Shown here one piece after another: positions 46,873 to 54,362 of a stretch of DNA of 64,000 nt (the first letter of the stretch is position 1; the number at the start of each line of letters is the position of its first letter). A program made the translations under genes and the position numbers. Below the pieces are notes generated by a model, which ran no database searches, was not told the origin of the DNA, and saw only the letters and a program-made list of their open reading frames with translations. The stretch comes from Herpetosiphon aurantiacus DSM 785 (GTDB lineage Bacteria; Chloroflexota; Chloroflexia; Chloroflexales; Herpetosiphonaceae): the NCBI GenBank assembly GCA_000018565.1, contig CP000875.1:2433199-2497198 (forward strand), written 5' to 3'.

Positions 46873-48150
46873 TTAGTCATGTGTGGCGATTGGCGTTTGC
46901 TCAATTTGTAAAATGCTGGGTGATAGAAAAGCCAAACAGCACACCAAGGCGGCAATAAAACCACCGCCAATAAAGATCATGCGAATGCCGATCAATTCGC
47001 TGAGTGGTCCGGTCAGGGGCAAGGTCAGCGGGCCAGCTAGGCCGATCATGGTTGAATAGAGTGAGAGGGCACGGCCCTGCATTTGATTGGGCACAATTGT
47101 TTGGACGATTGCAATAATTGGTGCATTGCCGATGGTATAGGTTACCCCACTGATAAACCATAAAACCACTGCTACCCAAAACAGCGAGCTAGGCACAAGC
47201 CCCGCCAAGCCAACCATCGCTGACGAGAGCGCAAACATCACCAACACCAAAACAATTCGGCGCATGGAAAACTGCATGATGCTGATCATCAGACCACCGA
47301 TTAACATGCCCAAACCGCCCATACCTTCCATCAAAGCAACCCGCTCAACTCCACCGCCAAATTCTTGCTGAATCAACAACGGAGTCAGCACGAAGGTTGG
47401 AATCAACACCGCCACCATCAACAAAGTTAGTCCATACATCAAAGTTAAGCCGCGATGGTGCAGAATCATGCTGAAGCCGCTGCGAAAATCGTGCCACATG
47501 CTGGCTTGATCCTCGGTAGCCTGACGAGTTTGGGGCACTTTATAGAACAATAATGGTGTAATTGCGAGTAGCGCAGTGACCACATCGATCATCAACGCGC
47601 CTTCAAGAGAAAATAAGCTCATCGCCAATGCGCCAAGTGGAGCCGCCGCCACACTCATCAAGCCCAAAATAATCTGGTTCATGCCAGCTGCACGCGTTAG
47701 CCAATCGGGCGGTACAAGTTGGCTGGTGCTGGCCGTCGCGGCAGGGCTTTGAAAGGCCTGCATCGTGCTGCGCAAAAACATCAGCGTGTAGATATGCCAA
47801 AGCTGAATCTGCTCGGTCGCAAAAAGCACAATCAAAATAACCATACTGATGGCTGAAATCAGATCGCTGCTAATCATAATCAGGCGGCGATTCCAGCGGT
47901 CGGCGATGATACCGCCAATTGGCCCAAAGACTGCTTGTGGCAGCAAGGCCATCATGCCAGCGAGCGATAAAGCTTGGGCCGTGCCGACGGTTTGGGTGAT
48001 CCACCATATTAATACAAATTGGGTCAGGGCGCTGCCGACCAACGAGCTAGCTTGACCCAGCCAAATGGCAAAAAAGCGTGGTTTCCAAACAATGTGGCTC
48101 CAGTTATCGATTGGGTTGGTCGTTGTGGGTTTGAGCGTATCAAGGCTCAT
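46873..48150 (-). CDS. MFS multidrug-type exporter (EntS/MFS_3-like)
   Basis: A 425-aa protein with 12 predicted membrane helices. The N-terminal half has the MFS loop signature 'GGIIADRWNRRLIMISSDL' between helices 2 and 3, and the order of helices fits the MFS_3/EntS group of proton-driven exporters. GAGG precedes the ATG, which overlaps the end of the upstream tetR gene by 11 bp, so both are one operon. Control by that TetR regulator is very likely (see the operators at 48704-48744). The exported compound, perhaps a toxic or self-made small molecule, is unknown. Confidence 0.85.
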   Translation of the reverse strand: MSLDTLKPTTTNPIDNWSHIVWKPRFFAIWLGQASSLVGSALTQFVLIWWITQTVGTAQALSLAGMMALLPQAVFGPIGGIIADRWNRRLIMISSDLISAISMVILIVLFATEQIQLWHIYTLMFLRSTMQAFQSPAATASTSQLVPPDWLTRAAGMNQIILGLMSVAAAPLGALAMSLFSLEGALMIDVVTALLAITPLLFYKVPQTRQATEDQASMWHDFRSGFSMILHHRGLTLMYGLTLLMVAVLIPTFVLTPLLIQQEFGGGVERVALMEGMGGLGMLIGGLMISIMQFSMRRIVLVLVMFALSSAMVGLAGLVPSSLFWVAVVLWFISGVTYTIGNAPIIAIVQTIVPNQMQGRALSLYSTMIGLAGPLTLPLTGPLSELIGIRMIFIGGGFIAALVCCLAFLSPSILQIEQTPIATHD

Positions 48151-48691
48151 AGGTTAACCTCAATAATTCATCGTAAAGCGCCTGTTGGGCCGCCGCTGAA
48201 ATAATTGGCAAGCCGATTAATTCGCTGAACCACAGGCTATCGCAGGCTAGTTGAATAGTGAGTGAACGCCCAAGCGTTAAGCCATCGTTGGCTGGCGCTG
48301 GGGTAGTTTGCACATAGGTTTCGCGCCAATAATCAAATAACTCAGGATAGATTGCGACCACTCGCCGCACCGCGTGCAGCATTTGAATATCTTTGGGTGG
48401 TTGGCTAAAGCTGGCATGCACATAGGCTCGACACCAATAGCCTGCCACGTCAGGCGATTCTTTGGCCAATTCTCCGGCTAAACATGTTTCCCAGGCCTGT
48501 TTGGCGAGATCCAGCAAACCCTGAAATAAGCTCTCCTTAGTTGGAAAGTGATGTAGCAAGCCGCCTTTGCTCACGCTGGCTTCTTTGGCAATCGCTTCTA
48601 GGGTTACGTTGGCCGCACCATCACGCATAATCACGGCAATCAGTGCATGCAAAAGCTTGGCTTTGGTGGCTTGGGGATTTTTCTTCGTCAT
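48140..48691 (-). CDS. TetR-family repressor of the MFS exporter operon
   Basis: A 183-aa protein. The ATG at 48691 has GGAG 6 nt upstream; the longer frame to 48757 would start inside the promoter. The N-terminal ~50 residues are a TetR DNA-binding domain ('TKAKLLHALIAVIMRDGAAN', 'TLEAIAKEASVSKGGLLHHF', 'PTKESLF'). The rest is the helical ligand-binding and dimer part. Two near-identical inverted repeats lie in its own promoter, so it should repress itself and the downstream exporter and be released by a ligand, presumably an exported compound. Confidence 0.85.
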   Translation of the reverse strand: MTKKNPQATKAKLLHALIAVIMRDGAANVTLEAIAKEASVSKGGLLHHFPTKESLFQGLLDLAKQAWETCLAGELAKESPDVAGYWCRAYVHASFSQPPKDIQMLHAVRRVVAIYPELFDYWRETYVQTTPAPANDGLTLGRSLTIQLACDSLWFSELIGLPIISAAAQQALYDELLRLTYEP

Positions 48692-48703
48692 GCAAAACTC
48701 CAA

Positions 48704-48721
48704 ACCGTCCAGATAGACGGT
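48704..48721. promoter_or_regulatory. TetR operator O1 (ACCGTCCAGATAGACGGT)
   Basis: Six-bp arms ACCGTC/GACGGT. It lies immediately downstream of the -10 element of the tetR promoter, 12 bp before the ATG, so occupancy would block transcription. Confidence 0.75.
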
Positions 48722-48750
48722 ATAATACCGTCCAGACAGACGGTTGTCAA
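48722..48750 (-). promoter_or_regulatory. tetR-exporter operon promoter (TTGACA - 17 bp - TATTAT)
   Basis: On the reverse strand TTGACA (48750-48745) is followed after exactly 17 bp by TATTAT (48727-48722), a near-consensus housekeeping promoter. Operator O2 fills the spacer and O1 follows the -10. Confidence 0.8.
48727..48744. promoter_or_regulatory. TetR operator O2 (ACCGTCCAGACAGACGGT)
   Basis: Same arms as O1, one base different in the spacer, start-to-start 23 bp from O1. It sits between the -35 and -10 elements. Confidence 0.75.
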
Positions 48751-48932
48751 GCAGCACATTAATCTGGCTATGATTTTAGCTGATTAAGCCTTTTGTGTTC
48801 GCATATCGCCGACGGCACGCACGCATCGGTGCAATTCCTATTGTGGTTTGGATAATGGGTTGAGTATCAGATAAACATAGGGTTTATCAGCAGGATGATC
48901 TCCATTAAGTCCAGGTTGGGGCATCCTCTTGC

Positions 48933-48962
48933 TTGACAAGTGGGCTATCAGTGAAGTATATT
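48933..48962 (+). promoter_or_regulatory. marR promoter (TTGACA - 18 bp - TATATT)
   Basis: TTGACA at 48933-48938 and TATATT at 48957-48962, 18 bp apart. The palindrome GTGTATATACAC begins 4 bp after the -10, over the likely transcription start. Confidence 0.65.
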
Positions 48963-48965
48963 TCC

Positions 48966-48977
48966 GTGTATATACAC
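48966..48977. promoter_or_regulatory. MarR-type operator GTGTATATACAC, copy 1
   Basis: Perfect 12-bp palindrome overlapping the predicted transcription start of marR. An identical copy stands before the next gene at 49449-49460, as expected for a regulator that controls itself and its neighbour. Confidence 0.75.
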
Positions 48978-48996
48978 TTATTTTAAGGGAAGGCCG

Positions 48997-49431
48997 ATGG
49001 AAGCCACTGTTTTAGCCGAATTGCGTTTTTGCGCCTGCGCTAACCTGCGAAAAACTGCCAGGCTTGTGACGCAGGCATACGATGACGCGCTTAAGGAGAC
49101 CGGCCTCCATTGCAGTCAGTTCACCCTGCTGGCGACGCTGGCGCAGATCGGACCGAGTGGCATGGGCCAGCTCGCCGAAGCGCTTGGTATGGATCGGACT
49201 ACCCTGACCCGTAATCTCCAGGCGCTCCAGCGCGATGGCTTGGTCGAAGACCAGCCCGACGGCGATAAACGCCGCCGTCAAGTGGCGATTACCACGCGAG
49301 GTGTTGCGGCACTTGAAGCAGCACTGCCGCTTTGGCAACAGGCCCAAAAACGTGTTGTCGTGGTGCTTGGCAGCGATCAGTTCGGCGATTTACTTGATAC
49401 GCTGAAAACGCTGCGCCGTGGCGTTCGCTAA
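48997..49431 (+). CDS. MarR-family transcriptional regulator
   Basis: A 144-aa protein; AAGGGAAGG lies before the ATG. The winged helix is visible in 'MGQLAEALGMDRTTLTRNLQ', 'ALQRDGLVEDQPDGDKRRRQ' and 'VAITTRG', matching the MarR recognition helix and the wing with its conserved D..R.R. The N-terminal 'FCACANLRKTARLVTQAYDD' forms the dimer helix. The codon use is more GC-rich than that of surrounding genes. It likely binds GTGTATATACAC in front of itself and of the iron-sulfur protein gene. Confidence 0.85.
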   Translation: MEATVLAELRFCACANLRKTARLVTQAYDDALKETGLHCSQFTLLATLAQIGPSGMGQLAEALGMDRTTLTRNLQALQRDGLVEDQPDGDKRRRQVAITTRGVAALEAALPLWQQAQKRVVVVLGSDQFGDLLDTLKTLRRGVR

Positions 49432-49448
49432 TTTTTTTGATCATTTAC

Positions 49449-49460
49449 GTGTATATACAC
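49449..49460. promoter_or_regulatory. MarR-type operator GTGTATATACAC, copy 2
   Basis: Identical to 48966-48977, located 17 bp before the ATG of the iron-sulfur protein gene. Confidence 0.75.
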
Positions 49461-49477
49461 CTATATCTGGAGGATCT

Positions 49478-50830
49478 ATGGCTCATTTGCAGAATCATCC
49501 GACAGTGCTGCGCTTTAGACAGGAGCGGGCTATTCAGTCAACCGAGGATTTTCCGAGGCTGGCCGCTACGACGCTCCGCGATCTTTGCCTCGACTCTGGC
49601 GCAGACGATGTTGGCTTCGTATCCATTGATCGGGCGGAGCTTGACAATCAGCGGGCAGAGATCTTGGAAAATTTCCCCTGGGCACGCAGCCTGATCAGTA
49701 TCGTCTGCCGCATGAATCGCGAGCCGATTCGCAGCCCGGCGCGATCGGTTGCCAATTTGGAGTTCCACCACACGGTTGATCATGCCGACGATGCGGCGCA
49801 TACGATTGTCACGGCACTGGAAGCACAGGGCGTGCGTGCGGCCAATCCAGCCAGCGGCTTTCCGATGGAAGTCGAGCGATTTCCCGGCAAAAGCTGGATC
49901 ATCTCGCACAAACCAGTGGCGGTGGCGGCAGGACTGGGACAGATGGGTATTCACCGCAACGTGATCCACCCACGCTTCGGCAATTTCATCTTGCTGGGTA
50001 CGATCGTCACCGATGCCGTAATTTCGGCAGAGGATAAGCCGATCGACTACAATCCCTGTCTGGAATGCAAGCTTTGCGTGGCGGCATGTCCGGTCGGGGC
50101 AATTAGTCCGTCTGGCGACTTCGACTTTGCAGCTTGCTTCACCCACAATTATCGCGAGTTTATGGGTGGCTTCAATGATTGGGTGGAAACGCTCGTATCA
50201 AGCAACGATGCCGGGGAGTATTACGAGCGCACCACAGCCAGCGAGACAGCCTCGATGTGGCAAAGCCTCAGCTTTGGTGCCTCGTATAAGGCGGCCTACT
50301 GCATCGCCGTCTGCCCCGCTGGTGACGACGTTATCGCGCCTTTTCTGACTAATCGGGCTGGCTTTCTGAAGGAGGTAGTCAAGCCGTTGCAAGATAAGGT
50401 TGAGACCATTTACGTGTCAACCGAAACGACGGCGGCCTACGTGCGGCGACGCTTTCCGCATAAGCATGTCAAGCGGGTTGGCAGCGGCATCCGCTTCTCC
50501 TCGGTCGAAGCCTTCGTTAAGAGCCTGCCCCGGGTTTTTCGTCCGACGGCTGCCGAAGGGGTAAACGCCGTCTACCATCTGGTTTTCAGCGGAGCCGAGG
50601 ACTATGCTGCAACCGTCAGCATCGGCGACGGCCCAGATTCGCGAAAGCGAGTGACGATTACGGAGGGTTGCGTCGGCCATGCCGACCTGCGGATCAGCGC
50701 CGACAGCCGAACATGGCTCGGGATAGTGGCTGGCGATCGCACCCCGACATGGGCGCTTGTCCGACGCAAGTTGCGATTACGTGGCTCGCTGCGGTTGATG
50801 AAGGTGTTTCGCGCCTGCTTCGCGGCCTGA
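49478..50830 (+). CDS. 4Fe-4S reductase-like protein (QueG-related) fused to an SCP2-like domain
   Basis: A 450-aa protein. GGAGG lies 4 nt before the ATG at 49478; the longer frame would include the operator. Residues ~45-190 resemble the corrinoid-binding or substrate half of epoxyqueuosine reductase/reductive dehalogenase relatives. Two cysteine clusters follow: 'CLECKLCVAACPVG' at ~194-207 and 'CIAVCP' near ~273, enough for two 4Fe-4S clusters. The C-terminal ~95 residues ('HLVFSGAEDYAATVSIGDG', 'ADLRISADSRTWLGIVAGDR') look like an SCP2 sterol-carrier domain. No queuosine genes are nearby, so a tRNA role is doubtful. It is probably a redox enzyme for a hydrophobic substrate under MarR control. 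Confidence 0.7.
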   Translation: MAHLQNHPTVLRFRQERAIQSTEDFPRLAATTLRDLCLDSGADDVGFVSIDRAELDNQRAEILENFPWARSLISIVCRMNREPIRSPARSVANLEFHHTVDHADDAAHTIVTALEAQGVRAANPASGFPMEVERFPGKSWIISHKPVAVAAGLGQMGIHRNVIHPRFGNFILLGTIVTDAVISAEDKPIDYNPCLECKLCVAACPVGAISPSGDFDFAACFTHNYREFMGGFNDWVETLVSSNDAGEYYERTTASETASMWQSLSFGASYKAAYCIAVCPAGDDVIAPFLTNRAGFLKEVVKPLQDKVETIYVSTETTAAYVRRRFPHKHVKRVGSGIRFSSVEAFVKSLPRVFRPTAAEGVNAVYHLVFSGAEDYAATVSIGDGPDSRKRVTITEGCVGHADLRISADSRTWLGIVAGDRTPTWALVRRKLRLRGSLRLMKVFRACFAA

Positions 50831-51026
50831 GACGGCGCTGTTACGCGTAGGCTAATCGAGACACGGTAAGGATGTTCTGTATGTGCTGTCGATCCAGTCA
50901 TTCCAATACATCCTCAGATAATCGCCTATGCGTTCTCGACTCATTTTTTGAAGGTACGGCTGCATCTTTAACCATACATCACAGTGATTGCGCATGATCG
51001 CTGCATATATAAAGGCAAAGGGTCTC
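50831..51026. other. Intergenic region before the SDR gene
   Basis: These 196 bp contain no gene I can support. The 10-mer GGTACGGCTG here (near 50953) recurs near 51982, on the other side of the SDR gene; this may be chance. No clear promoter is visible. Confidence 0.3.
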
Positions 51027-51821
51027 ATGAAACTTTCAGCAAACACAATCCTCATCACGGGTGGAACAAGCGGTATCGGCTTGGAACTCGCCAAGCAACT
51101 CCACCAACGACAGAATACCATTCTCGTGACCGGACGAGATCCCAATAAACTCCGAGCCATCCACGAACATATCCCAAGGGTACAGACCTATCAAAGCGAT
51201 GTCAGTGACCCGGCGGCAATTGCCGCACTCTACGAACGGGTAACGAACGAGTTTCCTGATCTAAATATGCTGATCAATAACGCTGGCGTGATGCGGACGT
51301 TGCGGCTAAACGGGCGGATTGGCTTACAGGACATTGGCCGTGAGATTGAGGTCGATCTGCTTAGACCAGTGCGCATGATCGAGCAATTCTTGCCGTTTCT
51401 CAAAACAAAGCCCCATGCCACCATCATCAATACCTCATCATTGCTCGCGTTTGTCCCCCTCGCCAGTTCGCCTATTTACAGCGCAGCAAAGGCCGGCTTG
51501 CATTCCTATACCCAATCTCTTCGCATCCAACTGCACGATACGAATGTCACAGTGATTGAACTGGCTCCGCCTGCCACCACCACCCCATTGCTGGAGAACT
51601 TGGGTTCCGACTCCCTCAATAGCAAGAATCCAATCGTGATGAATGTTGAAAAAATGGTACGGGTAGCCCTGGAGCAACTTGAACACGACACCGCCGAAAT
51701 TCGGCCAGGCATGAGCAACATCATGAAGCTGATGAGCCGTTTTGCACCAACCTTTATGCTGAAGCAGGTGAACAAGTCCATCACCAGTGACTTGGCAAAA
51801 GCCAACCTAGGCGAGGAATAG
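51027..51821 (+). CDS. Short-chain dehydrogenase/reductase (DltE-like)
   Basis: A 264-aa protein. The ATG at 51027 has AAAGGG 4 nt upstream and is preferred over 50988. It shows all classical SDR marks: 'TGGTSGIG' (11-18) for NAD(P) binding, 'NNAG' (84-87), and a catalytic set of Ser137/138, Tyr151 and Lys155 in 'SSPIYSAAKAG'. The overall style ('LITGGTSGIGLELAKQLHQR', 'EVDLLRPVRMIEQFLPFL') fits the DltE group of short-chain oxidoreductases often carried as stand-alone genes. The substrate is unknown. It lies ~200 bp after the iron-sulfur gene on the same strand, possibly as part of the same acquired segment. Confidence 0.85.
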   Translation: MKLSANTILITGGTSGIGLELAKQLHQRQNTILVTGRDPNKLRAIHEHIPRVQTYQSDVSDPAAIAALYERVTNEFPDLNMLINNAGVMRTLRLNGRIGLQDIGREIEVDLLRPVRMIEQFLPFLKTKPHATIINTSSLLAFVPLASSPIYSAAKAGLHSYTQSLRIQLHDTNVTVIELAPPATTTPLLENLGSDSLNSKNPIVMNVEKMVRVALEQLEHDTAEIRPGMSNIMKLMSRFAPTFMLKQVNKSITSDLAKANLGEE

Positions 51822-52453
51822 TGACACGTATATCTTGAACGAACACGGCTTGATTCTGATAAATCTGTGGCAATGGATCAAGTGGATGGGCATCGTTTCG
51901 TTTGGTCATCCGCTTGATCCATTGCCTTTGCCAAATTGTAACTTAGCTGTAACTCCTTCTGGGTATACTGTGGCACTTTGTAGGTACGGCTGAAATGCCT
52001 ATCGGTCGGTACTAACGCCATTCATGTCATCAACTTTATGAAGCGTGAGGCTCATAGGCGAGTTAGGTAGACCTGATTTATCGTGTCTGTGCGCACAGCT
52101 TGAAATTCATACAATACGATTCCAAGCGACAATTTCGGTATGATAGCGTCCATGTCTATATATTCAAGACCACATCTCGTCGCAAGAACGGCGGGTGAAC
52201 TGAGAGATGCCCAGTCTGCGAGCCGCATGAGCAATTGCGGCTCGCACCCCCTAATCCAGCGCTGGGTGACGAACAAACGCTAGCTGTCACCGACCACAGC
52301 CCTGTGTTACGGGCAGTTATGGCAGCATAAACAATAAGCTTGATGTGCATACCTCTATCTAGTATCTCAGCTATTGCCAAGCCTTTACGTTTGATTATGG
52401 AAGCGTTACACTTAATCCAAATGATGATTTTTGGACGTGTTTGTGAGGATGCA
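51822..52453. other. 632-bp gap with a strong hairpin and no supported gene
   Basis: Open frames here (for example 52052-52276 and 52156-52470 on the reverse strand) have no ribosome site and odd composition, so I do not call them. A perfect 10-bp hairpin lies at 52218-52245. The stretch may be remnant DNA from an old insertion, or hold an unrecognised RNA. It also must contain the promoter of the epimerase gene. Confidence 0.4.
52218..52245. other. Perfect 10-bp hairpin (GCGAGCCGCA / TGCGGCTCGC)
   Basis: Ten-bp GC-rich stem around the 8-nt loop TGAGCAAT. It is followed by ACCCCC rather than a T-run, so it is not a standard terminator. It could be part of a structured RNA or the end of a lost element. 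Confidence 0.45.
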
Positions 52454-52876
52454 ATGGAGCAATTGCTCACGCGAGTTGATCATCTGGGCTTGGCCGTGCA
52501 CGATCTTGAGCAAGCGATTGCCAGTTATCGCCAGCAACTCGCGCTTGATGCTTGGGAAATTATCGAGATGCCGGAACGGCATATGCGGGTTGCGGTGGGT
52601 CAGGTTGGTGGCACATTACTTGAATTAATCGCCCCGACCAGCCCTGATGCAGCTTTTGCCAAATTTTTGGCTGAACGCGGCGAGGGGATTCATCATGTGG
52701 CCTACACCGTCGAAGATATTGATCATGCTTTAGAATCTTTGCAAGCCCAAGGTGTACGCCTGATCGATCACCAGGCGCGGCCTGGAATTCATGGAACTCG
52801 GATTGCCTTTATTCACCCCAAAGCCTTACATGGTGTGTTAACTGAATTAGTCGAACATCCCAAAGCGACAGTCTAA
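52454..52876 (+). CDS. mce: Methylmalonyl-CoA epimerase
   Basis: A 140-aa protein. The ATG at 52454 has GAGG 5 nt upstream; the upstream in-frame codons give a length beyond the family's. It is a two-module vicinal-oxygen-chelate (glyoxalase) fold: 'TRVDHLGLAVHDLEQAI' with metal ligand His10, 'LLELIAP', 'GIHHVAYTVEDID' with His81, and 'GVLTELVE' with Glu131. The enzyme interconverts (R)- and (S)-methylmalonyl-CoA in propionyl-CoA assimilation or degradation, which feeds succinyl-CoA to the TCA cycle. Citrate synthase follows 140 bp downstream on the same strand. Methylmalonyl-CoA is also a polyketide extender. Confidence 0.9.
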   Translation: MEQLLTRVDHLGLAVHDLEQAIASYRQQLALDAWEIIEMPERHMRVAVGQVGGTLLELIAPTSPDAAFAKFLAERGEGIHHVAYTVEDIDHALESLQAQGVRLIDHQARPGIHGTRIAFIHPKALHGVLTELVEHPKATV

Positions 52877-52906
52877 CGCAGTGTGCTAACATAGTGCGTC
52901 ATGATG

Positions 52907-52929
52907 GCCTATTTAAGCAACGAATAGGC
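52907..52929 (+). terminator. Small hairpin after the epimerase gene
   Basis: Arms GCCTATT/AATAGGC around a 9-nt loop, ~30 bp after the epimerase stop. There is no T-run; a weak terminator or leader structure ahead of citrate synthase. Confidence 0.35.
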
Positions 52930-53016
52930 TCAAGCTTATGTTACAATGACAAACCAATCAGGATTTTTGGGGCAATGTCGCCTCATTTTTTGTTCTAAGC
53001 TTTTAGGAGGTCGCTG

Positions 53017-54300
53017 GTGACTAACAGCTTGACGATCACCGATAATCGTACTGGGAAAACTTACGAATTGCCCATCGTCGATGGCACCATCCGCGCCCTC
53101 GACTTACGTCAGATCAAAGCAGATGCCGAAGATTTTGGGCTGATGACCCACGACCCAGGCTTCAATAACACCTCATCATGCCGTAGCTCAATTACCTATA
53201 TCGATGGCGACGCTGGGATTCTGCGCTATCGCGGCTACCCAATTGAGCAATTGGCTGATAGCAGCAGCTACCTCGAAACCGCCTACTTGATTCTCAATGG
53301 AGAACTGCCAACCAAACCACAACTTGATGCATGGGTTCATGAAATTACCCACCGCACAATGGTGCATGAAAATATCAAGAAGTTAATGGATGGCTTTCAT
53401 TTTGATGCCCACCCCATGGGGATGTTGATTAGTACCTTGAGTGCAATGTCAACCTTCTATCCTCAAGCCAAAAACGTCAAAGATCCAGCAATGCGCCGTT
53501 TGCAGATTGCTCGCTTGATCGCCAAAGTGCCAACGATCTCGGCCTATGCCTATCGCAAACGTATGGGCTTGCCCTACGTTTACCCCGATAACTCGTTGAG
53601 CTATACTGGCAACTTCTTGAAGATGATGTTCCAAAGAGCTGATCCATACATTCCAGACCCAATTATGGAAAAAGCCTTGGATGTTTTGTTCGTTTTGCAT
53701 GCCGACCACGAGCAAAATTGTGGCACGAATGCGATGCGCTCAGTGGGTAGCTCAAACGTCGATCCCTATTCAGCCATGGCTGGGGCGGCGGCAGCCTTGT
53801 ATGGTCCGCTGCATGGCGGCGCAAACGAGCAAGTGCTGCGCATGTTGCAAGAAATCGGTTCCGCCAGTAATGTTGCCGATTACATCCGCCGCGTCAAAAA
53901 TCGTGAAGTCTTGTTGATGGGCTTCGGCCATCGCGTCTACAAGAACTACGATCCTCGCGCTGCGATCGTCAAGCAGCTGGCCTACGATGTGTTTGAAGTT
54001 GTTGGGCGTAACCCAATGATCGACATTGCCTTGGAACTTGAAAAGATTGCGCTCGAAGATGATTATTTCGTCTCACGCAAGCTGTACCCCAATGTCGATT
54101 TCTACACGGGCATTATTTACCAAGCAATGAAATTCCCTGTTGATATGTTCCCAGTGCTGTTTGCCATCCCTCGCACGGTCGGTTGGTTGGCCCAGTGGGA
54201 TGAAATGCACAACGACAAGGAAACTTCAATTGCTCGCCCACGCCAGATCTACACTGGCTACGATGCTCGCGATTTCGTTCCAGTCGAAAAACGCGGCTAA
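53017..54300 (+). CDS. gltA: Citrate synthase
   Basis: A 427-aa protein starting at a GTG with AGGAGG 6 nt upstream. It condenses oxaloacetate and acetyl-CoA to citrate, the entry step of the TCA cycle. The family blocks are complete: 'FNNTSSCRSSITYIDGDAGI', 'YRGYPIEQLA', 'HADHEQNCGTNAMRSVGSS' with His228/His231, 'LYGPLHGGANE' with catalytic His266, 'GFGHRVYKNYDPRA' with His305, and 'SRKLYPNVDFYTGI' with the catalytic Asp. The length matches the bacterial hexameric (gltA-type) enzymes. A strong terminator follows. Confidence 0.95.
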   Translation: MTNSLTITDNRTGKTYELPIVDGTIRALDLRQIKADAEDFGLMTHDPGFNNTSSCRSSITYIDGDAGILRYRGYPIEQLADSSSYLETAYLILNGELPTKPQLDAWVHEITHRTMVHENIKKLMDGFHFDAHPMGMLISTLSAMSTFYPQAKNVKDPAMRRLQIARLIAKVPTISAYAYRKRMGLPYVYPDNSLSYTGNFLKMMFQRADPYIPDPIMEKALDVLFVLHADHEQNCGTNAMRSVGSSNVDPYSAMAGAAAALYGPLHGGANEQVLRMLQEIGSASNVADYIRRVKNREVLLMGFGHRVYKNYDPRAAIVKQLAYDVFEVVGRNPMIDIALELEKIALEDDYFVSRKLYPNVDFYTGIIYQAMKFPVDMFPVLFAIPRTVGWLAQWDEMHNDKETSIARPRQIYTGYDARDFVPVEKRG

Positions 54301-54321
54301 ATCAAATACCACGGTGATCGG

Positions 54322-54359
54322 AACGCCCGCTGGGAGTTTGCTCCCAACGGGCGTTTTTT
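54322..54359. terminator. Intrinsic terminator between citrate synthase and the PKS-NRPS gene
   Basis: Fifteen-nt arms (one C/A mismatch) form a GC-rich stem, AACGCCCG...TGGGAG against CTCCCA...CGGGCGTT, with loop TTTG, then TTTTTT. It ends citrate synthase transcription; the convergent PKS-NRPS gene ends 4 bp away. Confidence 0.9.
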
Positions 54360-54362
54360 AAG

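Noticed and set aside
49538..50146. 202-aa reverse-strand frame
   Set aside because: Shadow of the GC-rich iron-sulfur protein gene; no ribosome site, and the forward frame has clear motifs.
52052..52276. 74-aa reverse-strand frame in the same gap
   Set aside because: No ribosome site, and its composition does not resemble the other genes.
52189..52290. TPP-riboswitch-like pieces (GGGTGAACTGAGAGATGCCC)
   Set aside because: Only the CTGAGA word fits; the second conserved half of the aptamer is missing and the downstream gene is unrelated to thiamine.
52156..52470. 104-aa reverse-strand frame in the gap before the epimerase gene
   Set aside because: No ribosome site, no recognisable domain, and it runs into the epimerase start region.
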